In this document: piece by piece, positions 62,443 through 64,000 of the stretch | How positions within the stretch are numbered: the stretch's first letter is position 1 | Layout of the letters: each line of letters opens with the position of its first letter | Source of the DNA: Nonomuraea sp. NEAU-A123 | GTDB taxonomy: Bacteria; Actinomycetota; Actinomycetes; Streptosporangiales; Streptosporangiaceae | Direction of reading: 5' to 3' | Length of the DNA: 64,000 nucleotides | Assembly: GCF_018603905.1 (NCBI RefSeq) | Contig: NZ_JAHFZZ010000003.1 | Location: 620,001 to 684,000, forward strand | Program-made: the position numbers and the translations under genes | The notes under the pieces: generated by a model | Seen by the model: only the letters and a program-made list of their open reading frames with translations | The model's database searches: none | Told to the model about the DNA's origin: nothing

Positions 62443-63440
62443 GCGTCACCGCCGCCCGCCCCCTGGAGATCAACCCCTGGCTCCGGATGGGGCCGTGCTC
62501 CCCCGATGCCTGCGTGGAAGCCCCGGCCGCCGCCGTCGGCCACGTCCACCGGGTGGCGCGGCTCCTCGCGACCTTCCTCGTCCTGCTCGCGGGCCTCTCG
62601 ATCTCCCTCGCCGCCTGTCGAGCCCGTACGGCCTGGCGGGCGGAGATCACGAAGATGTGGGCGAGGCTGCTGCTGCGCGCGCTCGGCATCAGGGTCGAGA
62701 CCGCGGCTGACGTCGCGTTCTCCGCGGAGGTGGCGCCGGTCGCGCAGGGCGAAGGAGCTCTTCTCGTGGCCAACCACATCTCCTGGCTCGACCCGCTGGT
62801 CATGGCGGCGACGGTGCCGTCACGCCCGCTGGCCAAGCGGGAGATCGGTGAATGGCCGCTCATCCGTACGCTGGCGGCGGGCTCCGGCGCGCTGTTCATC
62901 GACAGGGAACGGCTCTCCGCCCTCCCGTCGGCCGTCGCGACGGTCGCGAACGCCCTCAGAGCGGGCGACACGGTGGTCGCGTTCCCCGAGGGCACGACGT
63001 GGTGCGGGCGCGGGATGGGGGAGTTCCGCCCGGCCGTCTTCCAGGCGGCGATCGACGCGGGTGCCGCGGTACGCCCGGCGGCGCTGCGCTACCGCGAGGG
63101 AGAGTCGACGTCGACCCGCGGCTGCTATGTCGGGGATGACTCGCTGCTCGCCTCCCTCCTGCGGGTGACCGCGACCCGGGGCCTGGTCGTCGAGGTGACC
63201 CTCTTCGCTCCCGTACGCCTCGCGCCCACCGGAAGACGGCACGAGGCCCGCACCGCGCTGGCCAGAATCGCCGAGGCCCACGTACGTAGCGGCGCCGTCG
63301 AGCGGGTCGCCGTCGACGCCCGGGTGCGCACCGGCGTCGTCGAGGAACGCGACGGCCGCGCGGGCTTCCCCGCGGCGCTCGCGCTGACCGGACCGGCCAC
63401 CTGCCACTCCAGAAGCGCGATCATGCAAGTGGAAAGATGA
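62439..63440 (+). CDS. OlsA-like O-acyltransferase (PlsC family)
   Basis: 333 residues. One or two N-terminal helices (LLATFLVLLAGLSISLAACR), then the PlsC domain: motif I LVANHISWLDPLV (HxxxxD variant NHISWLD), motif II SGALFIDRER, motif III AFPEGTTWCGRGM, motif IV VRPAALRY. Puts the second acyl chain on lyso-ornithine lipid, or on lysophosphatidic acid if acting alone; context with the OlsB-like gene favours the former. Translationally coupled to it. Confidence 0.82.
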   Translation: MSVTAARPLEINPWLRMGPCSPDACVEAPAAAVGHVHRVARLLATFLVLLAGLSISLAACRARTAWRAEITKMWARLLLRALGIRVETAADVAFSAEVAPVAQGEGALLVANHISWLDPLVMAATVPSRPLAKREIGEWPLIRTLAAGSGALFIDRERLSALPSAVATVANALRAGDTVVAFPEGTTWCGRGMGEFRPAVFQAAIDAGAAVRPAALRYREGESTSTRGCYVGDDSLLASLLRVTATRGLVVEVTLFAPVRLAPTGRRHEARTALARIAEAHVRSGAVERVAVDARVRTGVVEERDGRAGFPAALALTGPATCHSRSAIMQVER

Positions 63441-63672
63441 CCGTGATGTCCAGGCCGCCCTCCGCCCGCGCGACCGTGGCGATGTCCGCGTCGTGGGCGT
63501 TCACGGTGGCCCGCACGATGGACAGTGCGTTGGCGCCTGTCTCGGCCGCCGGGCTCATCGCGTGGATGCCGCGCTGCGGATCGCCGGACTTCTTCCGGCC
63601 CTCCGCGCCGCCCGCCGAAGCGCTGCGCACCGTATAAGCCGCATAAAAGGCCACATATTTTACGGCCGGCAT
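63421..63672 (-). pseudogene. histidine kinase C-terminal fragment
   Basis: The frame ends TGANALSIVRATVNAHDADI, VARAEGGLDITVIFP, which aligns with the G2-box and final strands of HATPase_c domains (GLGLSIVRAVVEAHGG type), with the glycines of the nucleotide-binding G2 box changed. The upstream portion is unrelated, so it is a small remnant. Its end overlaps the O-acyltransferase gene on the other strand by 20 bases. Confidence 0.55.
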
Positions 63673-63775
63673 GGGCCGGCCCCACCCGCCGCACGTGGCC
63701 CGGCTCCCTCCAGGGGAACGCTCCTCCGGTTCACGGGCTGAGCGCCGTGACGTGCGCATTCTTGACCCCGGCCAC

Positions 63776-63817
63776 CCCCTGGTCGCCCGTCGTCACCGGA
63801 CCACGGGCAACCAGGGG
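63776..63817 (-). terminator. terminator of GDPD gene
   Basis: Arms CCCCTGGT(C)GCCCGT and ACGGGC(A)ACCAGGGG pair over 15 positions with one mismatch and a 12-base loop, 5 bases after the stop. Confidence 0.7.
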
Positions 63818-63822
63818 CCGTT

Positions 63823-64000
63823 CTATCGAGCCAAGGACGTGAGCGTGTCGGGCTTGTTGGTGATGATGCCGTCCACCCCATAGGTGAGCAGGCGGCGAAT
63901 GACGTCGGGATTGTCCACCGTCCAGGCGAAGACCGCCATCCCCAGGCTGTGGACGCGCCGGACGTACTGCGCGGAGAGGTTGCCATACGGTGTGTTGATA
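63823..64000 (-). CDS. glycerophosphodiester phosphodiesterase, C-terminus
   Basis: Only the last 58 codons are in the window: LSAQYVRRVHSLGMAVFAWT, VDNPDVIRRLLTYGVDGIIT, NKPDTLTSL. The V..WTVD...L...GVDGIITNKPD pattern is the C-terminal strand of GDPD enzymes, which hydrolyse glycerophosphodiesters to glycerol-3-phosphate and an alcohol. The catalytic N-terminal part lies outside. Confidence 0.85.
   Translation of the reverse strand, partial: INTPYGNLSAQYVRRVHSLGMAVFAWTVDNPDVIRRLLTYGVDGIITNKPDTLTSLAR

Overview
The window comes from a high-GC actinomycete chromosome. Gene content (CU044_5270-type proteins beside ECF sigma factors, large AfsR/SARP regulators, GTG and TTG starts, RsbW-like ATPase/regulator clusters) points to a member of the Streptosporangiaceae such as Nonomuraea, Microbispora or Sphaerisporangium. 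That placement is inference from families, not a database match. There is no rRNA, complete tRNA or CRISPR array. The DNA looks like an accessory or arm region: small operons separated by gene fragments, IS remnants and toxin-antitoxin pairs.

Layout. 1-3.5 kb: decayed cluster (PP2C-like fragment, RsbW-like ATPase) and a probable relic of an actinomycete integrative element: a Pra/SCO3933-like gene divergent from a KorSA-like GntR repressor, a HAD phosphatase, and a tRNA 3'-end-like att site. 3.6-4.9 kb: a RibD/DHFR-type reductase between two IS256 transposase fragments. 5-9.3 kb: two hypothetical genes, a second truncated PP2C-like copy beside a perfect 32-bp palindrome, a secreted lactonase-type beta-propeller, an integrase fragment. 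9.4-12.5 kb: ABC-2 exporter plus LuxR-type two-component system. 12.9-16.9 kb: secreted protein, VapBC pair, IS256 remnant, secreted serine hydrolase, MFS remnant. 17-22.6 kb: giant AfsR-like regulator, DrrAB-type exporter, MarR regulator. 22.7-26.6 kb: MFS exporter, two aldo/keto reductases, SRPBCC protein. 27-32.7 kb: DoxX-like and AhpD-like proteins, CPBP protease, a collapsed and an intact ECF sigma/CU044_5270 module, GNAT.

33.1-39 kb holds the most unusual locus: a SARP-NB-ARC-TPR regulator convergent with a tightly packed operon encoding a 25-residue hydrophobic peptide (missed by ordinary gene calling), a PaaK-like adenylate-forming enzyme and a nine-helix membrane protein with presenilin-type YD and GxGD motifs. 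I propose this as a candidate peptide-signalling or peptide-maturation system. It lies directly downstream of furA-katG (39-41.7 kb). Then follow a MerR/MFS pair, an M23 peptidase, a dienelactone hydrolase, a third sigma/CU044_5270 pair, and a secreted YD-repeat protein ending in a phospholipase A2 domain (47.8-49.4 kb). Three intergenic regions here (38.95, 44.84 and 47.6 kb) carry heptamer repeats with an 11-bp period, the geometry of SARP-type binding sites.

49.4-56 kb: a ribose-type sugar ABC importer with an enolase-superfamily dehydratase and a FadR-type GntR regulator, apparently a catabolic operon for an acid sugar. 56-64 kb: VOC protein, HTH/PIN toxin-antitoxin pair, DUF72 protein, secreted C39-like peptidase, secreted beta-helix protein, an OlsB/OlsA-like pair for ornithine-lipid synthesis, a histidine-kinase fragment and the C-terminus of a glycerophosphodiester phosphodiesterase.
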